Shown: positions 48,400 through 58,275 of the stretch, one piece after another | Numbering within the stretch: position 1 is the first letter of the stretch | Layout: each line of letters opens with the position of its first letter | DNA from: Malurus cyaneus samueli | Taxonomy: Eukaryota; Chordata; Aves; Passeriformes; Maluridae | Direction of reading: 5' to 3' | Assembly (NCBI GenBank): GCA_009741485.1 | Contig: CM019237.1 | Coordinates: 45,274,302-45,338,301 of the forward strand | DNA length: 64,000 bases | Made by a program: the position numbers and the translations under genes | Notes under the pieces: model-generated | Database searches by the model: none | Seen by the model: the letters and a program-made list of their open reading frames with translations, nothing else | What the model was told of the DNA's origin: nothing

Positions 48400-48780
48400 C
48401 CCGGCAGTGCTCACCGAGGCACCTTCCCAAGGAGAAAAACGCAGCCATTTCCCTTGAAACGACTCAGTGACTGCGGCACACGCTCTGGATGGATATATAC
48501 AGCTGCTTTAACGCAGGCTCTCTCCTTTTTGTATGTTAAATGCCTTTTGCTCAGCAGATGCTCTCTGGAGCATGCAGCGCACGCTGAAAGGTGCAGACCG
48601 CGATTCGGGCCATAGGGGTGTAACACACCCAGCATGTTTGCATGTCCTAAACCCACATGGTGTGCTGCCAGCCCCTGAGCCATCTCCCCCTCCCCGACAC
48701 ACGGGGATCTCTGCGCAGCTACAGATTCCCTGGCACGGCTGTGTTCCGCTCACACCCCGCCTGCAGAGCAAGTTCGGAGG
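48400..48780. other. CpG-moderate segment
   Basis: CpG dinucleotides are more frequent here than in most of the window (for example ACCGCGATTCG near 48597) but too sparse for a clear island. Overlapping open frames on both strands are unrecognised. It could be a weak regulatory or methylation-variable region. Confidence 0.25.
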
Positions 48781-48820
48781 GGTCCATGATGCACAACAGG
48801 CAGAGCTGTAAATCAGGAGA

Positions 48821-48844
48821 GGGAAAAGGGGAGAAAGGGAGGGG
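48821..48844 (+). other. G-quadruplex motif
   Basis: Four G runs of 3-4 bases separated by AAAA, AGAAA and A (GGG-4-GGGG-5-GGG-1-GGGG) satisfy the canonical G3+N1-7 pattern on the plus strand. It sits inside a purine-rich stretch just right of the CpG-moderate segment. Confidence 0.7.
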
Positions 48845-48849
48845 AGGAG

Positions 48850-50415
48850 AGCTGCGGGAGATGCCGTGCCACCCGGCTGCAGTCCTCAGCTACTTCTTGA
48901 TTTGCAGCTCAGGGAATGCACAGGCTTTACCTTCCACAGGTTTATCACCTCTGGTCTGCCCTAAAGGATTGTAGGGCGACAATTGGTCACTGCTAATGAT
49001 TAAGACAGCCAAATGAAGGTAGAGACAAGAGGCAGCGGAGCTGGTGGAAAGAAATGCCGAACCAAAGAACAGGGTGCCAGGGTCTCAGGTACACTGTCTT
49101 GCCCGATCATCCCATCTCTTTCGCACCCATAAGAGGCATCCTGCTGTCTGTTCCATGTCTCAAAGATGAACAACTTTAGCTCTGCAGGTATTGTGGTGGG
49201 AAAACAAGTGCTTGCCTTAATTTTGTCCAAGTGTCTTGGAATCCCTCCCTCCCTCCCCACCTGATGAGACCACTGTCATCCTGAGCCTGTGAGCTGGGGG
49301 CAGCATCCTGGCTGCATCATGGTGCCATATCTTCGAGTGAGATAGCACAGAAATTTTGATGCACAGGAATCTTGAAACCTAAAAAGCCCCCTGAAACTCA
49401 GGCTGTGTTGAGTCAAATGCAGTCATCTGACACCAGTTTAAAAAGAAATGCAGTAAGTGAGGTGGCTCAGGTGCTGTGGACTGTAAAGATCAAATTGCCT
49501 AATAATGGGTGTGAATGAGACAGAAGAAGGAAGATAACAATTATGGGACCATAAACCTCAGTAGGTAAGATGAATCTACTGCTAACAGTTTGGGGATTAG
49601 ATTAAGTTTTGCCTCATTCCTTCCCAGATGCCTTGATTTTTCCCCATGCCAGGTAGAGGACTGCCCCACATACTGCTCCCCAAGGGATGCAATGTCTAGA
49701 CAAGACCTGGCTTGGGGATATTCAATTAAAAAAAATTCAAAAAGCAGCCTTCCCCTTTTGGACAAAGGATCACGGTTTGCTTTCAGTAACAATGCTTTCA
49801 TACTAATTTACTCCTGATTTTCACTACAGTTCAGGGAAACAAAAGTGGGATGTGAACACTAGTGCCAGTATCACCTGGATTTGCAAGAGAGGAATTGGAC
49901 TGGGTTTTTTGCTCAGGAACCTCTGCTGTCCTCCTTTCCCCCAAGTCAGCAGTGTGCTGTTGGCTGGCTTTTGAGCGAGCCGCAGGAGTCATTCTCCTCA
50001 GCCAGAGACTGTTTGGCTGCTGCATCTAAACTGTAGCATCTCCTTCAGATTGGAGCCAGTGCTCCTATTGCCACGTACCTTATAGGGGCCAGGCAAGCGC
50101 TGTGAGATTGTCCCTGCTGGGCTCTGGTGTCTGTGTTTTCTGCAGCCCCTGAAGGTGTCCAGCCAAGGGGGGGCCGTTCTTTTACATCTCTTGCTCACAC
50201 TTCGGATTTAGCTCTGCAAGCTTTTCCTGCTGTTCAGACATTAACTAACTGAAAAACCTGGAGAAGGCAGCGAGGTAGGTGGTGTGGGGAAGGAATTTGT
50301 GCTGGAGTCAGAGAATAATATATATTTTAAGACCACAGGGAAGCTGTAGGACATATGACCTTTAGTAATCTCCTTGCTTTCAGGCTCCTTTCCTCCCCAT
50401 TGAGAGACTCTCTCA
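48850..50415. other. Non-coding stretch, nothing recognised
   Basis: Short open frames on both strands. No repeat family, RNA or clear regulatory block was identified. Confidence 0.5.
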
Positions 50416-50560
50416 GCTGTTCCCCAGGGGATTTCAAGCGTTGCTATTATATATAATTGCACAAAAAAGGAGAACGCTCTGGCCCATGAAAGGAATAAGA
50501 GGGATAAACTAATTAATTCCAGGCCACAGAAGTGGAAAAGAAAGCAAATACTTGGCAATT
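50416..50560. promoter_or_regulatory. Candidate conserved non-coding element
   Basis: Contains ATTATATATAATTGC, AACTAATTAATTCC and GGCAATTAATCAGG, three ATTA-type homeodomain clusters in about 130 bases of otherwise complex sequence. It is inferred to be an enhancer-type block. Confidence 0.3.
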
Positions 50561-51323
50561 AATCAGGGGCAGTGGAGCCCTTCTCTCCTATCAGATATGG
50601 AGGAAAGTGCTAATTGAAGAAGATAAGCCACACAGTGGGATGCATGAAACTGCCTTCTGAACTGGGGACAAAAATAACACTCAGCTGCCAGCACACAGAG
50701 GAGAAGGAGGGGGAGCAATGGGCACCCTCCATCACCGTCACCACAAGACGTAGTGTGGGAGCAGCACATTCTGAAGGGTCTGGGCTGCTCAGAAGGATTT
50801 GAGGAGGGCTGGGGAACCAAGGTAGTAGGGATCTGCATGGGAGATTTGACTGTGAAATAGTCCACCTCTCTGTGCATCACTCCTCTCATCTGTGAAATGG
50901 GATTTATGGTTCTGTCCCTGGGCTGGCTGTGGCCAGAGAGTCTGTGATGCTGAGAATAGCTCATGAGGGCCCTCATAAATCCCCCAGTACACCTGGCTTC
51001 AGCAAGGGTTTGCAAGGCCAGCAGAGCAGCTGTGGCCCTTGGGGCAGGGGGTGAGGCAGTGAGTTTGGTAGGCTCGCTTTAGGCAGACAGCAAGCATGGG
51101 GCAAACATCAGGCTGGCGGCTCTTGCTCGTGTTTGGCTTCACTGGGTCTCGCTTCTGACTGAGAGACTTTTGAAAGAGATTGTCCAAGATCTTTAATCAC
51201 TTCAAAATGAAGATAATGTAGATGACAGTGAGGTTTAGAGGTGTCAGTACAGCACAAATTTCAAGCATTAGAGCTTGGGAAATTCATATTATGCTCCTGT
51301 TTGTAGCAGGAGAAGTGTTCATA
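50561..51323. other. Non-coding stretch, nothing recognised
   Basis: A 150-codon minus-strand open frame (50563-51015) overlaps other frames and shows no domain. No repeats were identified before the CR1 piece. Confidence 0.5.
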
Positions 51324-51481
51324 TCTCCATATTTCACATCCCTGGCGGCGTTCAAGCCAAGCTGGATGGAACCGTGAGCAACCTGGACTAGTGGGATGTG
51401 TCCCTGCTCATGGCAGGGCACTGGAAGTAGACCATCTTCAAGCCAACTCTTCCAAAACAAACCATGCTATGACTTTATGAT
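51324..51481 (+). mobile_element. CR1 LINE fragment, 3' end
   Basis: Forward-orientation CR1 3' end: CATCCCTGGCGGCGTTCAAG, GCAACCTGGACTAGTGGGA, TGTCCCTGCTCATGGCAGGG, GGAAGTAGACCATCTTCAAG, then ACCATGCTATGAC and a terminal TATGA. The block order is collinear with the avian CR1 consensus. There are many substitutions and a small insertion, so it is an old copy, 5'-truncated to about 160 bases. The left boundary is approximate. Confidence 0.88.
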
Positions 51482-52919
51482 GCGGGGGAAAACAGGATGT
51501 TTCAGTGATTTGGAAGACTGGAAAAAGACTCTTCACACCTGACCCCTTCACTTGTGCCTTCCCTCCCTGTCATCTTGCCTGATCCTGACCACTCTGCCCT
51601 TGCTGCAGAATACAGCTTGCCTTCTCAGATGCAGGAGATGATAGAGCATTAAAAGGGTGACAGTAGCTCATTTAGGAAAGGGCTGTGGTTTGGGACCTCT
51701 GTGATGCAGTGATGCTAGAGGCCTTCTCTTTCCATCTCTTCCAACCTGAATGCCCAATGCTCAGGAGCAGCCAGGCACTTGGAGGTCTGTTAGCAATCCT
51801 CACCTCTTTGATGTTCCTCACTTAGCACTCGGAGTCCAATTACATACAGAGACTAACAGGCATCATCGCTTTGTTCCTCCGAGGATGCAAAGAAAAGCAC
51901 AGCTCCCTAAATGTTATGGGTTGTTGTTGGTTTTCTTCTTCCAAGTGCTCAGATCCCCTGGGGCAAGTCTTTTACATCAGACCCGGAGGGGACTGATTAC
52001 CGAGTTGTTATGCATGCTTTATTCCTGCCAGAGCCGATGGAAGTTGGACATGTGCAGCGATGCCTGGGATGGCAGAAGGCACTGTGGAAAGCTACGTGTA
52101 TAAACCCCCCTGATGGGAGTGTAAATCTGGAATAACTCCCTTTTAGCTTCACTAGCCACAGATTTACATCTGTGCCAACAGCAGCTTGGCCCTCCCCTGT
52201 AATTCAAGGCATAAATTCTGTGTAAATAAGTTCCCACTTGGGCAGCATGTTTTTGCCTCTTGCTTGGGGAACTAGGAGGGTCGGCACTGCTTGGGGCAGC
52301 TTTCCTGCCCTGCTGCTGCCTGTGCCCGTGCACAGAATCAAACATGATCCGGCAGCTGCTGCAGCAGCCCTTGTATTTTGCTGTCCTATCCCTCCTAGGA
52401 TTTCAACACATTTGCATTCCTCCTGCTGAAGATGAACTGCAGGCTTCTTCTCCAACAAACCTTCATTTAGGGGAGCAGAATTCATCAATATTTCATGCTG
52501 AAGGGGAAGAGGAATATGTATACGTGCATATATACTCTTGGAGAAGGGAAAGGTTAGTGCAGTGAAAAGAAGCATATAAAGCTGAGGAAGGAAGGAGGGA
52601 GGTTTAAAGGATCCATTCCTTCATGTTTTGACCTCTCTTTGCTTATGCGTAATCCTAGGGAAGGAAAAATCCATGTGGCATTGAAGAATCCCTTCTTAAT
52701 CATTCTTTTGTTTGTAGACATCAGTACTAGCAGCATTTCATGACTGCCAGGCAGAGACTGCAGATCTAGATAGGTGAAGGGAGAAGGAGAGCCAGAACAA
52801 ATGACTTGGAGAGAACAAGAGGCAGTGTGAGTGAGTAAAACACGTGCACACATGCACTGGAGGGATTTTCAGCAGCAAGGCTCCTTCTGCTAAAGCCCTG
52901 CAGCCCTTACTCAGCATGA
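51482..52919. other. Non-coding stretch with one enhancer-like part
   Basis: At 52130-52400 there is complex, possibly constrained sequence (for example GATTTACATCTGTG, AATTCAAGGCATAAATTC, ATCAAACATGATCCGG). The remainder is unremarkable. Opposing open frames of 108-123 codons between 52019 and 52575 show no recognisable content. Confidence 0.4.
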
Positions 52920-53110
52920 TGTGGCTAGTCGACTGAATACGATGCTTTTAAAAGTCTCTGGCAGCTCTTTTATTAAAAGCTTGACCATGAGGCTGAGTTA
53001 TAAATAATTTGATATTAAACTCACATGTCAAAGAAAAGGGTGGTGAGGGAGGAAGATTGTTTTCAAGCCATAGAATAATTATTCCGGTGTATAATTTTAG
53101 CTCCAAGCTT
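52920..53110. promoter_or_regulatory. Candidate conserved non-coding element with MEF2-like site
   Basis: AT-rich complex block with TTTTATTAAAAGC, a TTATAAATAA word near 52998 that fits the MEF2 A/T-core consensus, GATATTAAAC and AGAATAATTATTCC (a palindromic ATAATTAT homeodomain-type word). A regulatory role is inferred only. Confidence 0.3.
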
Positions 53111-54760
53111 CTTGGGGATGAAGAGGCAGCACAGGGCAAGGGAATGGTGAAGAGTAATGGTTTCAATATCAGGCAAGACTGCATTGCTGCTGGCTGCAGC
53201 ACAAGGTGGGGCTGCCAGCTGGCTGAGGTGCTCCATGTGCTGCACAGGCAGAGGCTCTGCTGCCTGTATTTTACAGAATGGGCTCAGAAATCAGTGTCTG
53301 GGCTTTCACTCACTGTCAGAGAACTGACGTGTGTTGTGTAGCTCCATCTACCCTGAAAGCACACATGTGCATGCAGGGCTCACACCGGGGTCTAGCCTGC
53401 ACAAACATACACACACACACACACATCCATTGTGCTGCAGATGAGGAGACTCTTACAGCCAGGATTGCTGATGATCTGCATTGCAAGGGACAGGCTATAA
53501 GGGTTAAAAGTATCTCTTGGGAGGCAAATCTTCAGTGTGGGACTGCGGGGAAGGAGACAGACAGCTGGGACGATGAGCAGCTTTCAGAAGCCGGCTGGAA
53601 GAGGGAGGAAACATTGTGGGGTTTGCAGTGAGCCTCCTCACTGGCACGGTCCAAGAGGGTTTCCTTGCACCTGCATGCAGGGAGCCCAGCTAACACACTG
53701 ACCCACATCCTGGTCCCCCCAGGATGGAGTTACTTGAGCCTGGCCTATGCAGAGCCTTTCCCTCAGCTGGTTCAGTGTGACATCATGCTTTCCCAGTGCT
53801 GCGTGGGGCTTCTTGCCAGGGACAGCACTCACCTGCACGCTGCCCAGCGCCTCCCAGCTGTTTGCAGCAGCTGGCTGTCTTCTGCACAGTCCAAAGTGCT
53901 GGATGTGCAGTTACCTTAGAAACAGCTTTTCCTCTTCTTCCTACTGCTGTGCATAAGTTTAGTGATGGGTATAGCAGAAAGAATGCAGGCTTCTGCCTCC
54001 AACTGGAGAAAAGACCCAGTGCTCTGCAGAGTGCTCTTATCCTCTCTCTAACCTATAAAGGTGCTCCTAGCTCTGCTGCCGGAGTGAAAAGTCCTAGTTT
54101 TCTGCCATAGCTTGGCCCAGGTGACTGTGGAGGAGCATGGGCTGCTTGCCCACCCAGTTTTTGGGGTGTTTGATCCTTTGTGGATGCTCTTTTTCCTAAG
54201 GCAATTGTTTCGAACCTGGGGCACACATTTTTAACTAAAAATGGACTAGCTGAATAAATAAACACACTAAACTTCCTGTTAAATAGATGTGGCCTTCATA
54301 CTTTCTACAACATAGAAACACTTCTCCCTTGTCTAAGGGCTTTCAGACTGCAAGAATTGGACTGGGACTCAGATTTGCTCTGAGAAGGGCATTTGGAAAT
54401 CTGGGGCTGGTAAGATAATCAGTATTTATGACCTTGGAACTGAGTTTTTTTTAACCCTGGAGTAGTGATGACAGGGGCAACAAGCTGGTGGATCTCAGTC
54501 TAGTTTCCAGGTAGGAGGAATGAGATCATATCAAACTATTACTTAATATCTAAATGCAGTCTCAGCAGGGGATCGGGGATTCAAAAGCAATGAGCAGTTG
54601 ATCAGTATTCCTAGCTAGTTCTAAATAGAAGTCACCTTAGTTTTTTTATAAAATGGATGAATAAGCAAAAAGATCTCAAGCCCATCTTGTGCTCTACTGA
54701 CATTGTTATTCCATAATTATCTGAAACTGAGGTTTAACACAAATATTTCTTTACTTTTAG
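53111..54760. other. Non-coding stretch, nothing recognised
   Basis: Open frames of up to 117 codons, overlapping on both strands, none recognised. It contains the CA microsatellite at 53408-53425. Confidence 0.5.
53408..53425. repeat. (CA)n microsatellite
   Basis: About nine CA units, nearly pure. Confidence 0.9.
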
Positions 54761-54797
54761 TAGTTATAGTTATAGTTTTTTTATAGTTATAGTTTTT
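54761..54797. repeat. TAGTTA/TATAGT tandem repeat
   Basis: Short AT-rich tandem array built of TAGTTA units split by a T run: two units, T tract, two units, T tract. Confidence 0.85.
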
Positions 54798-55079
54798 AAA
54801 TTTTTTTGTCACTCTCTCATTCACCCATGGGATTGGGAATAGGTGTCCATGGATTCTGGGGAGCTACAGGAGGAGTAGGGTGGTGTGATTTTGCAGAGCA
54901 CTTCTTGATGCCTGTGGATCACCTGTGGTAGGCAAATTGGAGGGTAGGGACCCCAGTGCAGAGCGATTTGTTTGTTTGTTGTAAGTTGGGATTTTATGTT
55001 TGTTTTCTTTGTGGGTGTTTTCCCCCTCAGCTTCCTTGACGAGATTTCAGTTTCTCCATCTTAGCTACATGTGGCTTCA

Positions 55080-55390
55080 ATTACCCTCGGCGTTTGTGTG
55101 GCTCACTGCTAAGGGAAAGGCTCATTACTGTGAAATGTGTTTGATCTCCTCTCGCCTTTCTATTTGAAATGGAAATAGCTGCTCTTGTTAGCTCCTCAGG
55201 TCCCCAAGTAATCGTCCCACCGCTTCCTTCGGCAGACTCCCTCCCACTCCACCACTGGGGAGAGCTAATGATTAGCCTGCTCCACCTCAGCAAGAGGTAT
55301 TTTTCCCTTTCTCCCAGTGTCATTTTGATCCAGATTTGGCAATTTCTTGTTCTTCCTGCTACCAGCAAGCTCCTCTTTTCAGTGAACCCC
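55080..55390. promoter_or_regulatory. Candidate conserved non-coding element
   Basis: Complex block with TTCAATTACCC, CTCATTACTG, AAGTAATCGTC and GAGCTAATGATTAGCC, including an overlapping TAATGATTA homeodomain double core at 55266-55274. Open frames of 139 codons (minus) and 187 codons (plus) also cover it, but neither carries a known domain and they contradict each other. An enhancer is the likelier reading; a coding exon is not excluded. Confidence 0.33.
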
Positions 55391-56316
55391 GCTTTTACCC
55401 TCCTGCCTCTGAGGGCTTGCTTAGCTTTGGCACCCCTCGGAGCAGAAACACAATTTCCTCCCTTTATGTTGCGACTCCTCAGGACTGTAGGAAGAAACAA
55501 GAGATCTCCTGGAAATTCACTCCCCCATCTTCTTACTCGGGTTTTCCCTTCACTGGCACAACTGGTTGAAGGTGGTCCTTTTTACTGGTGGTTGGTTGGT
55601 CATCCTCTTCACTGCCTTTTTGCCTCCCAGCCAGAAATTGCTTGGCAGTTCCAATTATTGTATTTCTCCAGCTCAGGAGCATGGAGAACATGTGTTTGTG
55701 CGTTCACCTCTCTCCCTCAGGCACCCTTTTGAAAGAGGTCTCCTGCTACAACTGCAAGCCAATGAAAGAGAAGGGAATGAGTTTGTGGGGCTGGAGAAGA
55801 AGAGCTTAGCTTTTCCCATCATATTTTTTTTTAATCTAACTGTCACAGTCATTTGAAAATGACTAATGCAAGAAGGACCACCAGTTTCTCAGTTTATGTA
55901 GGGCTCCCCAAAAGGAACACTTGATCCCTCTAGTGTCACCTTCTTCCCATGTCATTATCAGCTCCTTGCTTTTTCCCTCAGTAGTCCCTTCTTCCCTCTC
56001 TTTCCCGCCACAGCCCTCCCTCCAACAGACTGCTGGACCTGCTTTCTGCAGTATCCATGGCTCCCATGGCACAGGCACCCTGCAGCCTGCCGCCAGCTCC
56101 ACAGCAGGTCCATGTGCAGGGTTTCCTTGGGCTGCACATCAGCATGGAGGAGCAGCAAAGGAGCTGCCTCAGGCACAAGAGCGTCTGCTGCAACCCGGAA
56201 GCCCCGTATTCATCTCCACACAACGTAATTAACTCTGCTCATGAACACTCTGTTATCTGAAACACAGAAGAAAAATGAGCTGTGGGGAAGTGAGACGGGA
56301 GAGGGAGGAAACGAAG
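55391..56316. other. Non-coding stretch, nothing recognised
   Basis: Pyrimidine-rich on plus between 55920 and 56040. Short overlapping frames on both strands and no recognised repeat. Confidence 0.5.
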
Positions 56317-56348
<32 letters not shown>

Positions 56349-56402
56349 AAAGAAAAAAAAAAAAAAAGAAAAAAAAAAAAAAAAAAAGGAAAAAAAAAAA
56401 AA
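56317..56402. repeat. A-rich polypurine tract, about 86 bases
   Basis: Almost pure A with occasional G, flanked left by a GA-rich stretch (about 56275-56316) and right by TCTCTCTC. It is the longest homopolymer-like tract of the window and sits 0.6 kb left of the CpG island. Lysine-rich translation across it is an artefact. Poly(dA:dT) of this length disfavours nucleosomes. Confidence 0.9.
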
Positions 56403-56666
56403 TCTCTCTCTAGTTTTTTAAGTTTGGCAGTGTAGCAAGGCAGCAGATGGGCAGCCAGCATCCCGCGGTCCTGGCAGGCACAGACCAGCCGACCCGTGCT
56501 GCACCCCCAGCACTTGTTCACAGCCAGGCAGGGTCAGGTCCCCAGCTCACCCTCGGGGCTTGGAGAGTGCTCATGATCAGCGAGGCAGGTTGTGACTGAT
56601 GCCTCCTTCCTGCTGCGAGGTCCTGGCTGCATGTAGCAACCTCCTCCTAACGTGGGAGATCATTAC

Positions 56667-56710
56667 TCCCTCCCTCTCTCCCTCTCCTCCCAACGCAGCC
56701 TCTCTCTCCT
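56667..56710. repeat. (CT)n-rich tract followed by a TATA-like word
   Basis: CCCTCCCTCTCTCCCTCTCC-type pyrimidine sequence ends in CTCTCCTATAAGAGG (TATAAG near 56710). A CT tract next to a TATAA-type word near a CpG island is a promoter-like layout, but no transcript or initiator can be shown. Confidence 0.4.
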
Positions 56711-57194
56711 ATAAGAGGATTCATCCCTTTCTCCAAGGATGGGGATGCTTACCTGTCTGAAGTACCTGTAAGGATCTGCACACTGCAGTGCACATGGTGG
56801 TGTTTCACGTGCAATATTCTTTCTTACTCTCAATAAACACCAACTTTCCTGACTCTCTGGTTGTCGAAAAAAAGGCCCCACCAGCCATTATTTAGCAAAC
56901 GGTGAGTCTATTTTTGCGAAAATATGGTCATTGTCCTTCTTTTCCCATGGCTTTGAGTACTGTCTCCTGGTGGTTTCTCTCCCAGCAGATGCTCTTCCTC
57001 TGGTGGCGGCGGGGCGTCCCGGTCCTTCCCTGTGCAGCCCGCCCGCAGCAGGGTGAGGATGACAGGCCGGGCGGTGGAGACTCAGCGCACGGGGATGTGG
57101 CACTGGGTGCTGCTCCGCGATATCGGAGCCTTTGAGCACATCGGCCTCCCGCACGCTCGCTGTGCCACACTTGCTGCTGAATTCACTGGAGCCC

Positions 57195-57450
57195 GCTGCG
57201 GGCTGCCCCTCCGCTCCCAACCCACCCTGATAATTGATGCAGTAATCCGCTGGATTCCCTCATTAGCAGCCGCTAATGGCCGGCGCTTCAGCAATGAGCA
57301 GTGCGAGCAGGACCGATTCAATTAAGCCTCTAATAAACCCATTGTAAACGGCAATAACCGCGGAGTTCAAAGGCAGGATTACAGAAACTCTTCCCAATGC
57401 TTTGTGACAGCAGACGGGGCGCGGCTCGCACTGATTAATTGACTGCAATG
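57195..57450. promoter_or_regulatory. Homeodomain-site-rich core inside the CpG island
   Basis: TAATTG at 57231-57236, TAATCC (Otx/Pitx-type, K50 homeodomain) at 57243-57248, ATTA at 57262-57265, TAAT at 57274-57277, CAATTAAG at 57319-57326, TAAT at 57331-57334 and GATTAATTG at 57433-57441. AT-core factor words at such density inside GC-rich DNA cannot be explained by base composition and suggest a developmental enhancer or promoter module. The identity of the regulated gene is unknown. Confidence 0.45.
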
Positions 57451-57619
57451 GACTGAATGGCTTCCTCGGAAACGCTTTGCACTGGCTGGTGGCAAGACCC
57501 GGGGACTGAGGCGGGCGAGGCTGTGCACCAGCTCCACGTGCTCCATCCTAGCTCCAAGCGAAGCAGCAAGGCAGGCTCGGGCTCTGCCGTTCCCAGCGCT
57601 CCCAGCTTCCCGTCCGTGC

Positions 57620-57643
57620 GGGTGCGGCGGGGCTCGGGGCGGG
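57620..57643 (+). other. G-quadruplex motif in CpG island
   Basis: G runs of 3, 4, 4 and 3 separated by 6, 3 and 1 bases (57620-57622, 57629-57632, 57636-57639, 57641-57643) meet the canonical G3+N1-7 pattern on the plus strand. Such motifs are common at promoters. Confidence 0.7.
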
Positions 57644-57734
57644 CTGGCGGCTCCCTCGCCACGGCCGAGAGCCACGGACCGCGCACAGCAGAGGTGACCC
57701 TGCGAACTGCTCAAGAGCACATCACGGCTTCCTC

Positions 57735-58275
57735 GCACACTTAATTTGAAATTATTTGGCAGGTGATTTAAATAGGTAATTTGTGGCCCGTCACTCACCC
57801 AGAAAGATAGTGCAGTGAGCAAGGCTAGGCAGAAGTGTCTCATTGAAAACTTCTTCATTTCAATCCTTGTGGGGTTTGTTTCTTTGTTGTTTTGCTATTC
57901 CCTGGATAAAAGTTGAATGAATCTTGTAAAATTCCTTTTTGGAGAATGTGAGATAAGAAAACATAAATATGAAAAAAAAAAAAAGAATTTCAGAAAATGT
58001 CAAATTGCATTTGAAAATATTTTTTTTTGTTAGAGATTCTTCTTCATTACGTTTCCACATTATTTATGGTGTGAAGATTATACATGCTGACATCATCAGA
58101 ACTCATTTAAAAGCTATAAAAAGAAACAAAACTGGAAAATTGAATGAAAAAGAAATATGAGAACTGAAAACATGATTTTGAAATGTTTAAGTAATTGAGA
58201 CATTACCAAGTTCTATTTCTCGAGAAACAGTGGCATATTAATTTCAATTTCTAATTGTAATTAATTTCATTCTTC
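57735..58275. promoter_or_regulatory. AT-rich flank of the CpG island, possibly conserved
   Basis: The island ends abruptly in AT-rich sequence: AATTTGAAATTATTTGG and GATTTAAATAGGTAATTTG (57742-57783), then A/T runs at 57971-57984 and 58019-58029, and TAATTTCAATTTCTAATTG with AATTAATTTC near 58238-58268. The first 60 bases look like complex regulatory sequence and the rest is closer to low complexity. Confidence 0.28.

Larger units (their letters stand above)
56990..57740. promoter_or_regulatory. CpG island, the only clear one in the window
   Basis: CpG is concentrated here. For example there are six CpG in 57001-57060 and nine in 57601-57660, whereas surrounding lines often have none. GC content is also raised. 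Islands of this size in birds usually mark promoters or developmental-gene regulatory blocks. Frames of 110 codons (minus, 56888-57220), 97 codons (plus, 57032-57325), 159 codons (minus, 57379-57858) and others cross it, but GC richness suppresses stops and none is recognisable. Neither strand can be chosen as the transcribed one. Confidence 0.65.

Noticed and set aside
55169..55732. 187-codon plus-strand open frame
   Set aside because: No known domain, overlaps a 139-codon frame on the opposite strand, and its first half coincides with a likelier regulatory block.
56241..56435. Lysine-rich open frame
   Set aside because: Pure translation of the A-rich polypurine tract.
57379..57858. 159-codon minus-strand frame beginning with a hydrophobic, signal-peptide-like stretch
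   Set aside because: It sits across the CpG island, where stops are rare. The rest is proline/alanine/arginine-rich translation of GC-rich DNA with no domain.
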